Assembly (NCBI RefSeq): GCF_900110435.1
Contig: NZ_FODT01000003.1
Span: forward strand, 62,001 to 126,000
Direction of reading: 5' to 3'
Origin: Rhodopseudomonas pseudopalustris
GTDB taxonomy: Bacteria > Pseudomonadota > Alphaproteobacteria > Rhizobiales > Xanthobacteraceae
Length of the DNA stretch: 64,000 nt
Shown here: piece after piece, positions 43,970-52,480 of the stretch
Position numbering within the stretch: position 1 is the stretch's first letter
Layout of the letters: each line of letters opens with the position of its first letter
Notes under the pieces: generated by a model
What the model saw: only the letters and a program-made list of their open reading frames with translations
Told to the model about the DNA's origin: nothing
The model's database searches: none
Position numbers and translations under genes: made by a program

Positions 43970-44915
43970 TGTCCGTTCCTTGCTGCCATTTGCGGCGCTG
44001 CATTCCGAACCAGGAGATCGCGATCGCCGCGAGCAGGAACGGGATCATCGCAGTGGCGATCGCCGCACCCTCGCCGAGCCGGCCGGAGAGAATTCCACGC
44101 TGATACGACAACGTCGCCATCAGATGCGTGGCGTTGACCGGACCGCCGCGGGTCAGCGCCCAGATCAACTGGAAATCGGTGAAGGTGAACAGCACCGAGA
44201 ATGTCATCACCACGGCGATGATCGGCGTCAGCAGCGGATAGGTGATGTAGCGGAAGCGCTGCCACGAGGTCGCGCCGTCGAGCGTCGCCGCTTCATACAG
44301 CGACGGCGACACGGTCTGCAGGCCGGCCAACAGCGTGATCGCGACGAACGGCACGCCGCGCCAGATATTGGCGAAGATCACGCTGGCCCGCGCCCAGGCG
44401 GTGTCGCCGAGGAAATTGATGTTCTGATCGATCATGCCGAGCTTGATCAGCGACCAGGAGACGATCGAAAATTGCGAATCGTAGATCCACCAGAACGCGA
44501 TCGCCGACAGCACGGTGGGCACGATGAACGGCACCAGCACCGCGGCGCGGATCATCGCCTTGAATGGCATGTGCCGGTTCAGCAGCAACGCGAGATACAG
44601 CCCGACCGCGAATTTGATCGCACTGGCGACCGCGGTGTAGAGAATGGTGTTGAACACCGACAGCCAGAAGATGCTGTCGTCCCACAGCCATTCGTAGTTC
44701 TCGACGCCGACATAGACGCCGTCGCGGCCGATCCGCGCGTCGGTGAAGCTCATCCACACGCCGAGGAACAGCGGATAGGCCAGGAACAGGATCAGGAACG
44801 CCGCGGCGGGCATCATGAACCACAGCGCCAGCCAGTTGCGGTTGGTCGAGAGCCGCTGCCACGCCGACGCGCCGCCGCGCGAGGGAACCGGCGATGTTGT
44901 TTGAAGGGTGCTCAT
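43962..44915 (-). CDS. ABC sugar-type transporter permease (MalF/UgpA family)
   Basis: This 317-residue CUT1 permease has six membrane segments. The EAA loop reads YEAATLDGATSWQRFRYITYPLLTP, and typical extracytoplasmic WFMMPAAAFLILFLAYPLF starts the first helix. I used the ATG at 44915; an in-frame GTG/ATG region upstream to 44981 is less likely. The end overlaps the second permease gene by 8 bases. It is encoded after the binding-protein gene, with a family 1 repeat between them. Confidence 0.92.
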   Translation of the reverse strand: MSTLQTTSPVPSRGGASAWQRLSTNRNWLALWFMMPAAAFLILFLAYPLFLGVWMSFTDARIGRDGVYVGVENYEWLWDDSIFWLSVFNTILYTAVASAIKFAVGLYLALLLNRHMPFKAMIRAAVLVPFIVPTVLSAIAFWWIYDSQFSIVSWSLIKLGMIDQNINFLGDTAWARASVIFANIWRGVPFVAITLLAGLQTVSPSLYEAATLDGATSWQRFRYITYPLLTPIIAVVMTFSVLFTFTDFQLIWALTRGGPVNATHLMATLSYQRGILSGRLGEGAAIATAMIPFLLAAIAISWFGMQRRKWQQGTDND

Positions 44916-44991
44916 CGACGGCTGCTTCCTTGAAGGGGCATGCGCTGATTCATCCTCGGTACCGATTTTGCCGGATCTCAAACAACCCGTT

Positions 44992-45092
44992 CGTCATTCC
45001 GGGGCGCGCGGAGCGCGAACCCGGAATCCATAACCACCACCGGGAGTATGGATTCCGGGCCTGCGCCCCAAGGGGCGCATCCCGGAATGACG
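44992..45092. repeat. Family 1 palindromic repeat, copy 4
   Basis: CGTCATTCCGGGGCGCGCG ... GGCGCATCCCGGAATGACG with inner GGAATCCATA/TATGGATTCC. It lies within the ABC transporter operon, between the binding-protein gene and the first permease gene. That is a typical place for a 3' stabilising hairpin that sets a higher binding-protein level. Confidence 0.9.
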
Positions 45093-45173
45093 AACTTGAT
45101 CGCTTCAATGCGGTCTACCGGCCGCAATGAAAGGAGGCTGGCGCCGCGCGCCAATCTCGCGTCGTCAATCGCC

Positions 45174-46499
45174 TCACGCCCGGAAGATTCGCTTCGCCGC
45201 GCGTTCGGCGCTGCTCATCGCGGTCTTCACGTCTTCGCGGCCGGTGCAGTAGTTCGCGAACATGTCGACCACGACGAAGTCGGCGATCGCGGCGGCGGCG
45301 TTCTCGCCCATCTGGCCGTCGCCGGCAGGCGTCGAGGCGGTGCGGCCGACGTCGCGATACGGCGTGTTCTTCGGGTCCGCGGTCCACATCGGATTCTTCT
45401 CGTAGTCGAGTAGGAACGGCGACAGATAGCCCTGCGCCGCCTCGACCCAGGGGTTGAACTGCTCCGGCTCCATCATGAAGGCGGTGAACGCCTTGCAGGT
45501 GTTCGGGAACTTGGTGAAGTTGTAGATCAGGATCGGAAAGCCGAGATGCATTTCGCGGGTCTTGCCGCTGACGCCGGCGGGCAGATGCGCGTGGTTGATG
45601 TCCGCCGCCATCTCCTTGTTGTCCTTCTTGGCCGTCACGTAAATCGAGATGCCGTTGACGGTGAGATAGAGCTGGCCGGCCAGAAACGCCTTGTTGTTGG
45701 ACGCGTCGTTCCACGACGCCGTGCCGGGAATAAAACTGTCGTACAGACCCTTGGTGTACTCCAGCGCCTTTGCGGTCTCGGGTGAATTGACGACGACCTT
45801 GTTGTCCTTGTCGATCAGCCTTCCGCCATGCGCCCACAGCGCCCAGTGCAGCCAGCTGTTGGCGTCGCCCGAGGCGTGGCCGAGCGCCATTCCGGCCGGC
45901 GTGCCGTTCTTGTTCAGGCCCTTGATCAGATCGGAGAAGCCGGCGAGGTCCTTCGGAAACTCCTTGTGGCCCGCTTTCTCCGCCGCGCTGATCCGGTAGT
46001 TGACGAGGCCGCCGGTCGCCGCGACCGGAATGCCGATCCACTTGCCGTTGTGCATGCCATAGGCCTTGCCGGAATCGGTCCAGCCGCCGCACTTCTTGGC
46101 GAGATGGTCGGCGACGTCGGAGACGTCGGTGCACTTGCTCGGGAACAGGAACGGCAGCGAATACAGCCCCCACACCATATCGAGACCCTGCCCCGTATTG
46201 GCGGCCACCGAGGCCTTCGGCTGGATGTCGTCGTAGGATTCGTTGGAGACGTTGATGGTGACGTTGTTGGCCTTCTGGAACGCATCGACGATCTTCATGA
46301 AGGCCACGTCTTCGGCCTCGACGAAGCGCTTCCAGCGCAGCAGATTGATCTTGGCGCCCGCTTCCGGCACCCAAGGCGAGGTTTGCGCCCAGGCCTTCGC
46401 ATAACCCAGCAATTGATCAGCGGACATGGTCGCCGCCGCGGCCAGAGTCAGCGCGCCACCCTTCAGCAACGAGCGGCGATCGAATGTGAAGTCAGTCAT
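45174..46499 (-). CDS. ABC transporter substrate-binding protein (CUT1 type)
   Basis: This 441-residue periplasmic receptor has a Tat-like signal. FDRRSLLKGGALTLAAAATM carries an RR-S-LLK core and a hydrophobic run, with likely cleavage near residue 39. The mature protein has the extracellular solute-binding family 1 pattern (INLLRWKRFVEAEDVAFMKIVDAF ... QPKASVAANTGQGLDMVWG). GGGAG lies before the ATG. It is the second gene of the leftward ABC operon after the ATPase, with a 12-bp direct repeat in the gap. The ligand is unknown; a sugar or sugar acid is inferred from the class and the IlvD/DenD neighbours. Confidence 0.92.
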   Translation of the reverse strand: MTDFTFDRRSLLKGGALTLAAAATMSADQLLGYAKAWAQTSPWVPEAGAKINLLRWKRFVEAEDVAFMKIVDAFQKANNVTINVSNESYDDIQPKASVAANTGQGLDMVWGLYSLPFLFPSKCTDVSDVADHLAKKCGGWTDSGKAYGMHNGKWIGIPVAATGGLVNYRISAAEKAGHKEFPKDLAGFSDLIKGLNKNGTPAGMALGHASGDANSWLHWALWAHGGRLIDKDNKVVVNSPETAKALEYTKGLYDSFIPGTASWNDASNNKAFLAGQLYLTVNGISIYVTAKKDNKEMAADINHAHLPAGVSGKTREMHLGFPILIYNFTKFPNTCKAFTAFMMEPEQFNPWVEAAQGYLSPFLLDYEKNPMWTADPKNTPYRDVGRTASTPAGDGQMGENAAAAIADFVVVDMFANYCTGREDVKTAMSSAERAAKRIFRA

Positions 46500-46519
46500 C
46501 GGTCGTTAACTCCCTGTCT

Positions 46520-46548
46520 TTGCTTGGTATCGCTTCTTGCTTGGTATC
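46520..46548. repeat. Tandem 12-bp direct repeat before the binding-protein gene
   Basis: TTGCTTGGTATC occurs at 46520-46531 and again at 46537-46548, a 17-base period. On the transcribed strand it reads GATACCAAGCAA twice, just upstream of the ribosome site of the binding-protein gene. It may be a regulator site or a local duplication. Confidence 0.65.
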
Positions 46549-46585
46549 CTGGTTCGTGATCGAGCAATTTGTTCGATCGAAGCCG

Positions 46586-47650
46586 TCAGATGCGTTGGCC
46601 GGTCTCCTTGTCGAACAGATGGGCGACGCTCGGCCGCGGCTGCAGGTGAATGACGTCGCCCGGCTGCACCTGATGGCGCTCGCGAAACACCGCGATGATT
46701 TCCTGAGCGCCGACGCGTGCGACGATCTGGGTTTCCGATCCGGTCGGCTCGACCACGACGACCTCGGCCTCGATGCCGCTGTCGGCGAAATCCAGATGCT
46801 CGGGGCGAATGCCGTAGGTGATCGGACGTTCATTGCTGCCCGCCGGCGCCTCGCTGATCGGCAGCCGCGCGCCATTGGCCGTCTCGACGAAGGGCTCGCC
46901 GCCATTGACCTTCAACGTTCCATCGAGAAAATTCATCGCCGGCGAGCCGATGAAGCCGGCGACGAATTTGTTGGCCGGGTTGTCGTATAGATCGAGCGGC
47001 GCGCCCATCTGCTCGACGATGCCGTCCTGCATCACCACGATCTTGTCGGCCATGGTCATGGCTTCGATCTGGTCGTGCGTGACATAGACGGTGGTGGTCT
47101 TCAGCCGCTGATGCAGCTCCTTGATCTCGGTGCGCATCGCCACGCGCAGCTTGGCGTCGAGATTCGACAACGGCTCGTCGAACAGAAACACCTGCGGGTC
47201 GCGCACGATCGCACGGCCCATCGCCACGCGCTGGCGCTGGCCGCCGGAGAGCTGGCGCGGGAAGCGTTCGAGCAGTTTCCGCAGATCGAGAATGTCGGCG
47301 GCCCGATTGACCTTCTGGTCGATCTCGTTCCGATCAGCGCCGCGCAGCTTCAGCGAAAAGCCCATGTTCTGCGCGACCGTCATATGCGGATACAACGCGT
47401 AGTTCTGGAACACCATCGCAATGTCGCGCTCTTTCGGCTGCACGTCGTTGACGACGCGGTCGCCGATCGAAATCGTTCCGGAGGTGATTTTTTCCAAGCC
47501 TGCCAGCATCCGCAGCAGGGTCGACTTGCCACAGCCCGATGGGCCAACCAGCACGACGAACGCCCCGTCCTCGATCGGAACCGTCACGCCATGCAGGACT
47601 TCGAAGCCGCCAAATGATTTCCGCACGTCGTGAATCTGCACCGACGCCAT
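46586..47650 (-). CDS. ABC transporter ATP-binding protein (UgpC/MalK type)
   Basis: This 354-residue ATPase energises the sugar-type importer. Walker A GPSGCGKST, signature LSGGQRQRVAMGRA, Walker B VFLFDEPLSNLD and a TOBE regulatory domain (about 240-350) are all in order. It has the switch histidine in VTHDQIEAM. It is the first gene of the leftward operon (ATPase, binding protein, two permeases, denD-like). Upstream, 237 bases separate it from the divergent IlvD/Edd gene, and the shared control region lies there. Confidence 0.95.
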   Translation of the reverse strand: MASVQIHDVRKSFGGFEVLHGVTVPIEDGAFVVLVGPSGCGKSTLLRMLAGLEKITSGTISIGDRVVNDVQPKERDIAMVFQNYALYPHMTVAQNMGFSLKLRGADRNEIDQKVNRAADILDLRKLLERFPRQLSGGQRQRVAMGRAIVRDPQVFLFDEPLSNLDAKLRVAMRTEIKELHQRLKTTTVYVTHDQIEAMTMADKIVVMQDGIVEQMGAPLDLYDNPANKFVAGFIGSPAMNFLDGTLKVNGGEPFVETANGARLPISEAPAGSNERPITYGIRPEHLDFADSGIEAEVVVVEPTGSETQIVARVGAQEIIAVFRERHQVQPGDVIHLQPRPSVAHLFDKETGQRI

Positions 47651-47887
47651 ACAGCACCTCCCGGGACCGGCCTATTGTGTGCGGTCGTTGCCGCCGGCCG
47701 GATCTTTGTTGCAATGATCTTAGCAGAAATTCCGTACTCTGTCGCGCCACCAAATTAACTCCGCCGATCAGCATGACCGCCGATTGCGGAGCTGCGAACG
47801 ACATGTCAGCATGCGTCTCCGCTGAATGACTCAACATCAAAACGCTCAAGAGCCCGACAAACGGGAGTGTGCGCTGCGGGAGAGACG

Positions 47888-49696
47888 ATGAACAAGATCA
47901 CCCCGGGGACTGCCCGGCGCAAGCTCCGCTCCAGCGAATGGTTCAACGACCCGCACAACCCTGCGATGACCGCGCTGTATCTCGAGCGCTATCTGAACTA
48001 CGGGCTGACCCGCGGCGAGCTGCAATCCGGCAAGCCGATCATCGGCATCGCGCAAACCGGAAACGATTTGTCGCCGTGCAACCGCCACCATCTGGAATTG
48101 GCGCAGCGTGTCCGCGAAGGCATCCGCGCCGCCGGCGGCATCGCGATGGAATTCCCGGTGCATCCGATCCAGGAAACCGGCAAGCGGCCGACTGCGGCGC
48201 TCGATCGCAATCTCGCTTATCTCGGCCTAGTCGAGATCCTGTTCAGCTATCCGCTCGACGGCGTGGTGCTGACCACAGGTTGCGACAAGACCACGCCAGC
48301 CTGCCTGATGGCGGCGGCGACCGTCAACATCCCGGCGATCGTGCTGTCCGGCGGACCGATGCTGAATGGCTGGCACAATGGCGAACGCTCCGGATCGGGC
48401 ACAGTGGTCTGGAAATCCCGCGAGCGCCTCGCCGCCGGCGAGATCGACTACGAAGAGTTCATGGAGATCGTCGCATCGTCGGCGCCGTCGGTCGGCCATT
48501 GCAACACCATGGGCACCGCCTCGACGATGAATTCGCTGGCCGAAGCGCTAGGCATGTCGCTGCCGGGCTGCGCCGCGATCCCTGCGCCCTATCGCGAGCG
48601 CGGCCAGATCGCCTACGCGACCGGCCTGCGGGCGGTGGAGATGGTGTGGGAGGATCTGAAGCCGTCCGACATCCTGACCCGCAAGGCTTTCGAGAACGCG
48701 ATCGTCGTCAATTCGGCGATCGGCGGCTCGACCAACGCGCCGATCCATCTCAACGCGCTCGCCCGTCACATCGGCGTCGAGCTTTCGATCGACGACTGGC
48801 AGAGCGTCGGCCACGCCATTCCGCTGCTGGTCAACATGCAGCCGGCCGGCTTCTATCTCGGCGAGGAGTATCATCGCGCTGGCGGCGTGCCGGCGGTGGT
48901 CCGCGAATTGATGAGGCACGGCAAAATTCATACGGACGCGATCACCGTCAACGGCCGTACCATGGGCGACAATTGCGCGTCGGCCCCCGCCCCCGATGGC
49001 GAGGTGATCAAGTCCTACGACGGGCCGCTGGTACAGGACGCAGGCTTCCTGGTGCTGCGCGGCAATCTGTTCGATTCCGCGATCATGAAGACCAGCGTGA
49101 TCTCACTGGAATTCCGCGAGCGCTATCTCGCCAATCCGAACGATCCGAACGCGTTCGAGGGCCGCGCCATCGTGTTCGAAGGGCCGGAAGACTATCACGA
49201 CAGGATCGACGATCCGGCGCTCGACATCGATGAGCATTGCATCCTGTTCGTGCGCGGCACCGGGCCGATCGGCTATCCCGGCGGCGCCGAGGTGGTGAAC
49301 ATGCAGCCGCCGGCGGCGCTGATCAAACGCGGCATCCACTCGCTGCCCTGCATCGGCGACGGCCGCCAGTCCGGCACCTCGGGCTCGCCCTCGATCCTGA
49401 ACGCGACACCGGAAGCCGCCGCCAATGGCGGGCTCGCGATCCTCAAGACCGGCGACCGCGTCCGCGTCGACCTGAACAAAGGGAGCGCCAACATTCTGAT
49501 ATCGGACGATGAGCTGCGGCAGCGCCGCGCCGACCTCGAGGCGCATGGCGGCTTCGCCTATCCGAAGCATCAGACGCCGTGGCAGGAATTGTATCGTGCG
49601 ACCGTCGGCCAGCAGGCCACCGGCGCCTGCCTCGAACTCGCCACCCGCTATCGCGACATCGCCGGCACCGTCGGCGTCGCGCGGCATAATCATTGA
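47888..49696 (+). CDS. IlvD/Edd-family dehydratase (sugar-acid dehydratase type)
   Basis: This 602-residue iron-sulfur dehydratase of the IlvD/Edd superfamily has three conserved cluster cysteines: Cys64 (SPCNRHH), Cys132 (GCDKTTP) and Cys205 ([11 protein letters not shown]). The setting, with an ABC sugar importer and SDR genes, favours an aldonic acid dehydratase (for example L-arabinonate or D-xylonate/L-fuconate type) over dihydroxy-acid dehydratase of isoleucine synthesis. The start is at 47888 with GGGAGAG upstream. It diverges from the ABC operon; the SDR genes follow it on the same strand. Confidence 0.88.
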   Translation: MNKITPGTARRKLRSSEWFNDPHNPAMTALYLERYLNYGLTRGELQSGKPIIGIAQTGNDLSPCNRHHLELAQRVREGIRAAGGIAMEFPVHPIQETGKRPTAALDRNLAYLGLVEILFSYPLDGVVLTTGCDKTTPACLMAAATVNIPAIVLSGGPMLNGWHNGERSGSGTVVWKSRERLAAGEIDYEEFMEIVASSAPSVGHCNTMGTASTMNSLAEALGMSLPGCAAIPAPYRERGQIAYATGLRAVEMVWEDLKPSDILTRKAFENAIVVNSAIGGSTNAPIHLNALARHIGVELSIDDWQSVGHAIPLLVNMQPAGFYLGEEYHRAGGVPAVVRELMRHGKIHTDAITVNGRTMGDNCASAPAPDGEVIKSYDGPLVQDAGFLVLRGNLFDSAIMKTSVISLEFRERYLANPNDPNAFEGRAIVFEGPEDYHDRIDDPALDIDEHCILFVRGTGPIGYPGGAEVVNMQPPAALIKRGIHSLPCIGDGRQSGTSGSPSILNATPEAAANGGLAILKTGDRVRVDLNKGSANILISDDELRQRRADLEAHGGFAYPKHQTPWQELYRATVGQQATGACLELATRYRDIAGTVGVARHNH

Positions 49697-49742
49697 TGCG
49701 AGTGTCGGTGACGCAAGGCCTCTCCACGCGGCACGAACTCAC

Positions 49743-49762
49743 CTCTCCCCGCGCGCGGGGAG
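49743..49762. other. GC hairpin after the dehydratase gene
   Basis: CTCTCCCCGCGCGCGGGGAG is a near-perfect palindrome 46 bases after the dehydratase stop, without a T run. It may stabilise the 3' end; it is next to a family 1 repeat. Confidence 0.45.
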
Positions 49763-49783
49763 AAAGATTTCTCACCACCACAC

Positions 49784-49886
49784 CGTCATTCCGGGGCGCG
49801 CGCAAAGCGCGCGGATCCGGAATCCCGAGATGCCCTGAACCTCTGGATTCCGGGTCTGCGCCCTGCGGGCGCATCCCGGAATGACG
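49784..49886. repeat. Family 1 palindromic repeat, copy 5
   Basis: CGTCATTCCGGGGCGCGCGC ... GGGCGCATCCCGGAATGACG. Here the inner pair (GGAATCCCGAG/CTCTGGATTCC) is less regular than in the other copies. It lies between the IlvD/Edd gene and the first SDR gene. Confidence 0.85.
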
Positions 49887-49928
49887 CACCATGAATTTGC
49901 GCGAAGACGCAACTGAACGAGGAAACAC

Positions 49929-50663
49929 ATGTCCGAACGTCTGAAAGGCAAGCGCGCGTTCGTCACCGCCGCCGCTGCGGGGATCGGGCGCGCTTCGGCG
50001 ATCGCGTTCGCACGCGAGGGCGCAGAAGTCTTCGCAACCGACATCGACGAAGCCGGGCTCGCCAGCCTCGCAAAGCAAGGCATCGGCGAAGCAGCAAGGC
50101 TCGACGTCCGCGACAGCGCCGCGGTCGAGGCCATCGCGAAACAGGCTGGCCGCGTCGACATCCTGCTCAATGCCGCCGGCTTCGTGCATCACGGCACCGT
50201 GCTCGACTGCTCCGACGCGGATTGGGAGTTCTCTTTCGATCTCAATGTGAAGTCGATGCACCGCACGATCCGCGCGTTCCTGCCGGGTATGCTGGCGGCC
50301 GGCCACGGCTCGATCGTCAACATCTCCTCGGCGGCCGGCGTCTACAAGGCGGCGCCGAACCGCTACGTCTACGGCGCGACCAAGGCCGCGGTCGCGGCGC
50401 TGACCCGCGCGGTCGCCGCCGACTTCATTACCAAGGGCATCCGTTGCAACGCGATCTGCCCGGGCACGATCGAGACGCCATCGATGCTCGGCCGCGCCGC
50501 CGCCGCCGGACCCCAGGGCCGCGAGATGTTCGTATCGCGCCAGCCGATGGGCCGACTCGGCACCGCGGAGGAAATCGCCGCGCTCGCGGTCTATCTCGCC
50601 AGCGACGAAAGCGCCTTCACCACCGGAGTCGCCCACATCATCGACGGCGGCTGGACGCTGTGA
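49929..50663 (+). CDS. SDR oxidoreductase (2-keto-3-deoxy sugar-acid dehydrogenase-like)
   Basis: This classical SDR of 244 residues has an NAD-binding segment VTAAAAGIGRA (a variant of TGxxxGxG), the NAAGFVHHG segment and the catalytic YVYGATKAA (Tyr-x3-Lys). The sequence is closest in type to 2-keto-3-deoxy-L-fuconate dehydrogenase and BDH2-like hydroxybutyrate dehydrogenases. In a dehydratase context it could oxidise the 2-keto-3-deoxy product; this is inference. It is preceded by AACGAGGAAAC and followed 13 bases later by a second SDR gene. Confidence 0.85.
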   Translation: MSERLKGKRAFVTAAAAGIGRASAIAFAREGAEVFATDIDEAGLASLAKQGIGEAARLDVRDSAAVEAIAKQAGRVDILLNAAGFVHHGTVLDCSDADWEFSFDLNVKSMHRTIRAFLPGMLAAGHGSIVNISSAAGVYKAAPNRYVYGATKAAVAALTRAVAADFITKGIRCNAICPGTIETPSMLGRAAAAGPQGREMFVSRQPMGRLGTAEEIAALAVYLASDESAFTTGVAHIIDGGWTL

Positions 50664-50676
50664 GCAGGAGCATCGC

Positions 50677-51426
50677 ATGAACAGCATCGATCTCAATCGT
50701 CGCTGCGCCATCGTCACTGGCGGTGCGCAGGGGTTTGGCCGGGCGATCGCCGAGCGGTTCGCGGCGTCGGGTGCGCGGGTGGCGATCTGGGACCATGACA
50801 TCGCGCTGGCCGAGACGACCGCCAAGGAAATCGGCGACGATGTCGTCAGTGCCTTTCAGGTCGACGTCACCGATCCCGCCGCGGTCGACGCCGCGCGCGA
50901 CGCGACAATGGCCGCGTTCGGCAAGATCGACATTCTGGTCAACAATGCCGGCATCGCCGGGATCAACAAGACGGTGTGGGACACCGACTACGAGGAATGG
51001 CGCAAGGTGCTGCGCATCAATCTCGACGGTCCGTTCATCTGCTGCAAGTCGATCGTGCCGGCGATGATCGCCCACAAATACGGACGCATCGTCAATATCG
51101 CGTCGATCGCCGGCAAGGAGGGCAATCCCAACGCTGCGCACTATTCAGCCTCAAAGGCTGGACTGATCGCACTGACCAAGTCGCTCGGCAAGGAGTTGGC
51201 CGCCTACGACATCGCCGTCAATGCGGTGACGCCGGCGGCGGCCCGGACCGCAATCTTCGATCAGATGACGCAACAGCACATCGACTTCATGCTGTCGAAA
51301 ATCCCGAAGGGTCGCTTCGTGCTGGTCGAGGAATTGGCGGCGATGGTGGCGTGGCTCGCATCGGAGGATTGCGCGTTCTCGACCGGCGCGGTGTTCGATA
51401 TTTCGGGCGGCCGCGCGACCTATTGA
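50677..51426 (+). CDS. SDR oxidoreductase (sugar dehydrogenase-like)
   Basis: This 249-residue classical SDR has TGGAQGFGRA near the N-terminus, NNAGIAG and the catalytic YSASKAG. It resembles sugar/polyol dehydrogenases and 3-oxoacyl-ACP reductase-type SDRs. It may act as the initial aldose dehydrogenase, or on the same intermediate as the neighbouring SDR. GAGCAGGAGCATCGC precedes the ATG. It is the last gene of the dehydratase-SDR-SDR unit. No FabG role is expected because no fatty-acid genes are adjacent. Confidence 0.85.
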   Translation: MNSIDLNRRCAIVTGGAQGFGRAIAERFAASGARVAIWDHDIALAETTAKEIGDDVVSAFQVDVTDPAAVDAARDATMAAFGKIDILVNNAGIAGINKTVWDTDYEEWRKVLRINLDGPFICCKSIVPAMIAHKYGRIVNIASIAGKEGNPNAAHYSASKAGLIALTKSLGKELAAYDIAVNAVTPAAARTAIFDQMTQQHIDFMLSKIPKGRFVLVEELAAMVAWLASEDCAFSTGAVFDISGGRATY

Positions 51427-51632
51427 ATGATGATGTGTTCGTTTGATTTCATGATTGCGGGCGCGCTTTAAGCGCTGTCGCGCGGGTCTGCGACCTGCCG
51501 TCACACCAACCTGGAACGCGCACTGTCCATCCCGCCGGTTCCATTGGACCTGCTCGCATCCTTCGCTGACATTGCTGCAGCGGGCGCGAGTTTGCTCATC
51601 GCGCAAATTGCGTCCAGGCCCGCCTTGAAAAC
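51427..51632. other. Gap with no supported gene
   Basis: The 406 bases from 51427 to the tetR start hold no recognisable protein. An open frame at 51544-51831 has neither a ribosome site nor a family match. The right half contains the operator palindrome at 51633 and probably the promoter of the efflux locus. Confidence 0.5.
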
Positions 51633-51650
51633 ATACCAACCGGATGGTAT
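51633..51650. promoter_or_regulatory. Candidate operator of the efflux-locus TetR
   Basis: ATACCA-ACCGGA-TGGTAT is an 18-bp inverted repeat with symmetric 6-bp arms and a CCGG centre. It lies about 183 bases upstream of the broken tetR gene, in the size class of TetR operators. It is assigned by position and symmetry only. Confidence 0.55.
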
Positions 51651-51833
51651 CTTTTATTTCTCAATCGGAATTAACTTGAAATCGTTGAGCTTTTTCGACG
51701 CCGCGACGGAAAAGCCGCGCAAGTCATCGCGATCAACGGGTGGTGTTGTTTCGGCAAGCTCTCGATCCATGCCGCCGATCGTGGACGATGAGATCGGGCG
51801 CAACGCCTTCTCTCGGATGATGAAGCATTAGTG

Positions 51834-52398
51834 ATGACGACCCCATACACGCGAAAGAAGCAGCCCGACCTGATCCGCCGCACCTTGCTCGAATGCGCAG
51901 CGAAGCTCGCCATCGAGCGCGGAGTGGCTGGGATCACGATCCAGGCCGTCGCCGACGCCGCCGGGGGTGACCAAAGGCGGGCTGTTCCACCATTTCCCGA
52001 ACAAGCAGGCGCTCGTCGAGGGCGTCTTTGTCGACCTGCTGCATCAGTTGGATTCGGCGATCGATGCGCGTATGCAAGAAGACGAAGAGCCATATGGCAG
52101 CTTTACGCGCGCGTATGTCGAAGTCACGTTCGAGGAATTCGAGCTTGGAAAAACCGGGCCAGCAGCTGCGATCACACTGTCGATGCTGGCTGAGCCGACG
52201 CTGGCACGCCGTCTTGAAGACTGGCTTCAAGATCGCGCCCGGCGCCACAGCGAGACCGATCCTGGCCCCATCATGCCGATCATACGGTTCGCCGCGGATG
52301 GGATGTGGCTTCTTCACGCACTGCGAGCCACCGGCGCTCCATCGCCGATCCCGCTCAGCCTGCGCAACGAACTCGTCGCCATGACACGCCCGCGCTGA
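51834..52398 (+). pseudogene. TetR-family regulator with a one-base frameshift
   Basis: Frame 1 encodes KKQPDLIRRTLLECAAKLAIERGVAGITIQAVADAAG, the first part of a TetR helix-turn-helix. The sequence then continues in another frame with VTKGGLFHHFPNKQALVEGVF and the full C-terminal domain to the stop at 52398. Removing one G from the five-G tract at 51963-51967 restores a complete repressor of about 187 residues. Possible explanations are a real loss of function, a phase-variable tract or a sequence error. The intact gene would regulate the RND pump genes beginning 82 bases downstream. Confidence 0.85.
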
Positions 52399-52480
52399 CG
52401 CAACGACATCTTATTCGAACCGACGCAGCAGAATGCGGCTTCTGGCCAACCTGACTGCTCTTTTTTACCGATGGTGCAAG

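Noticed and set aside
47651-47887. Operator between the ABC ATPase and dehydratase genes
   Set aside because: The divergent arrangement suggests one, but I found no convincing palindrome or direct repeat in these 237 bases.
51544-51831. 95-residue frame before the broken tetR
   Set aside because: It covers the operator palindrome, has no ribosome site and no family character.
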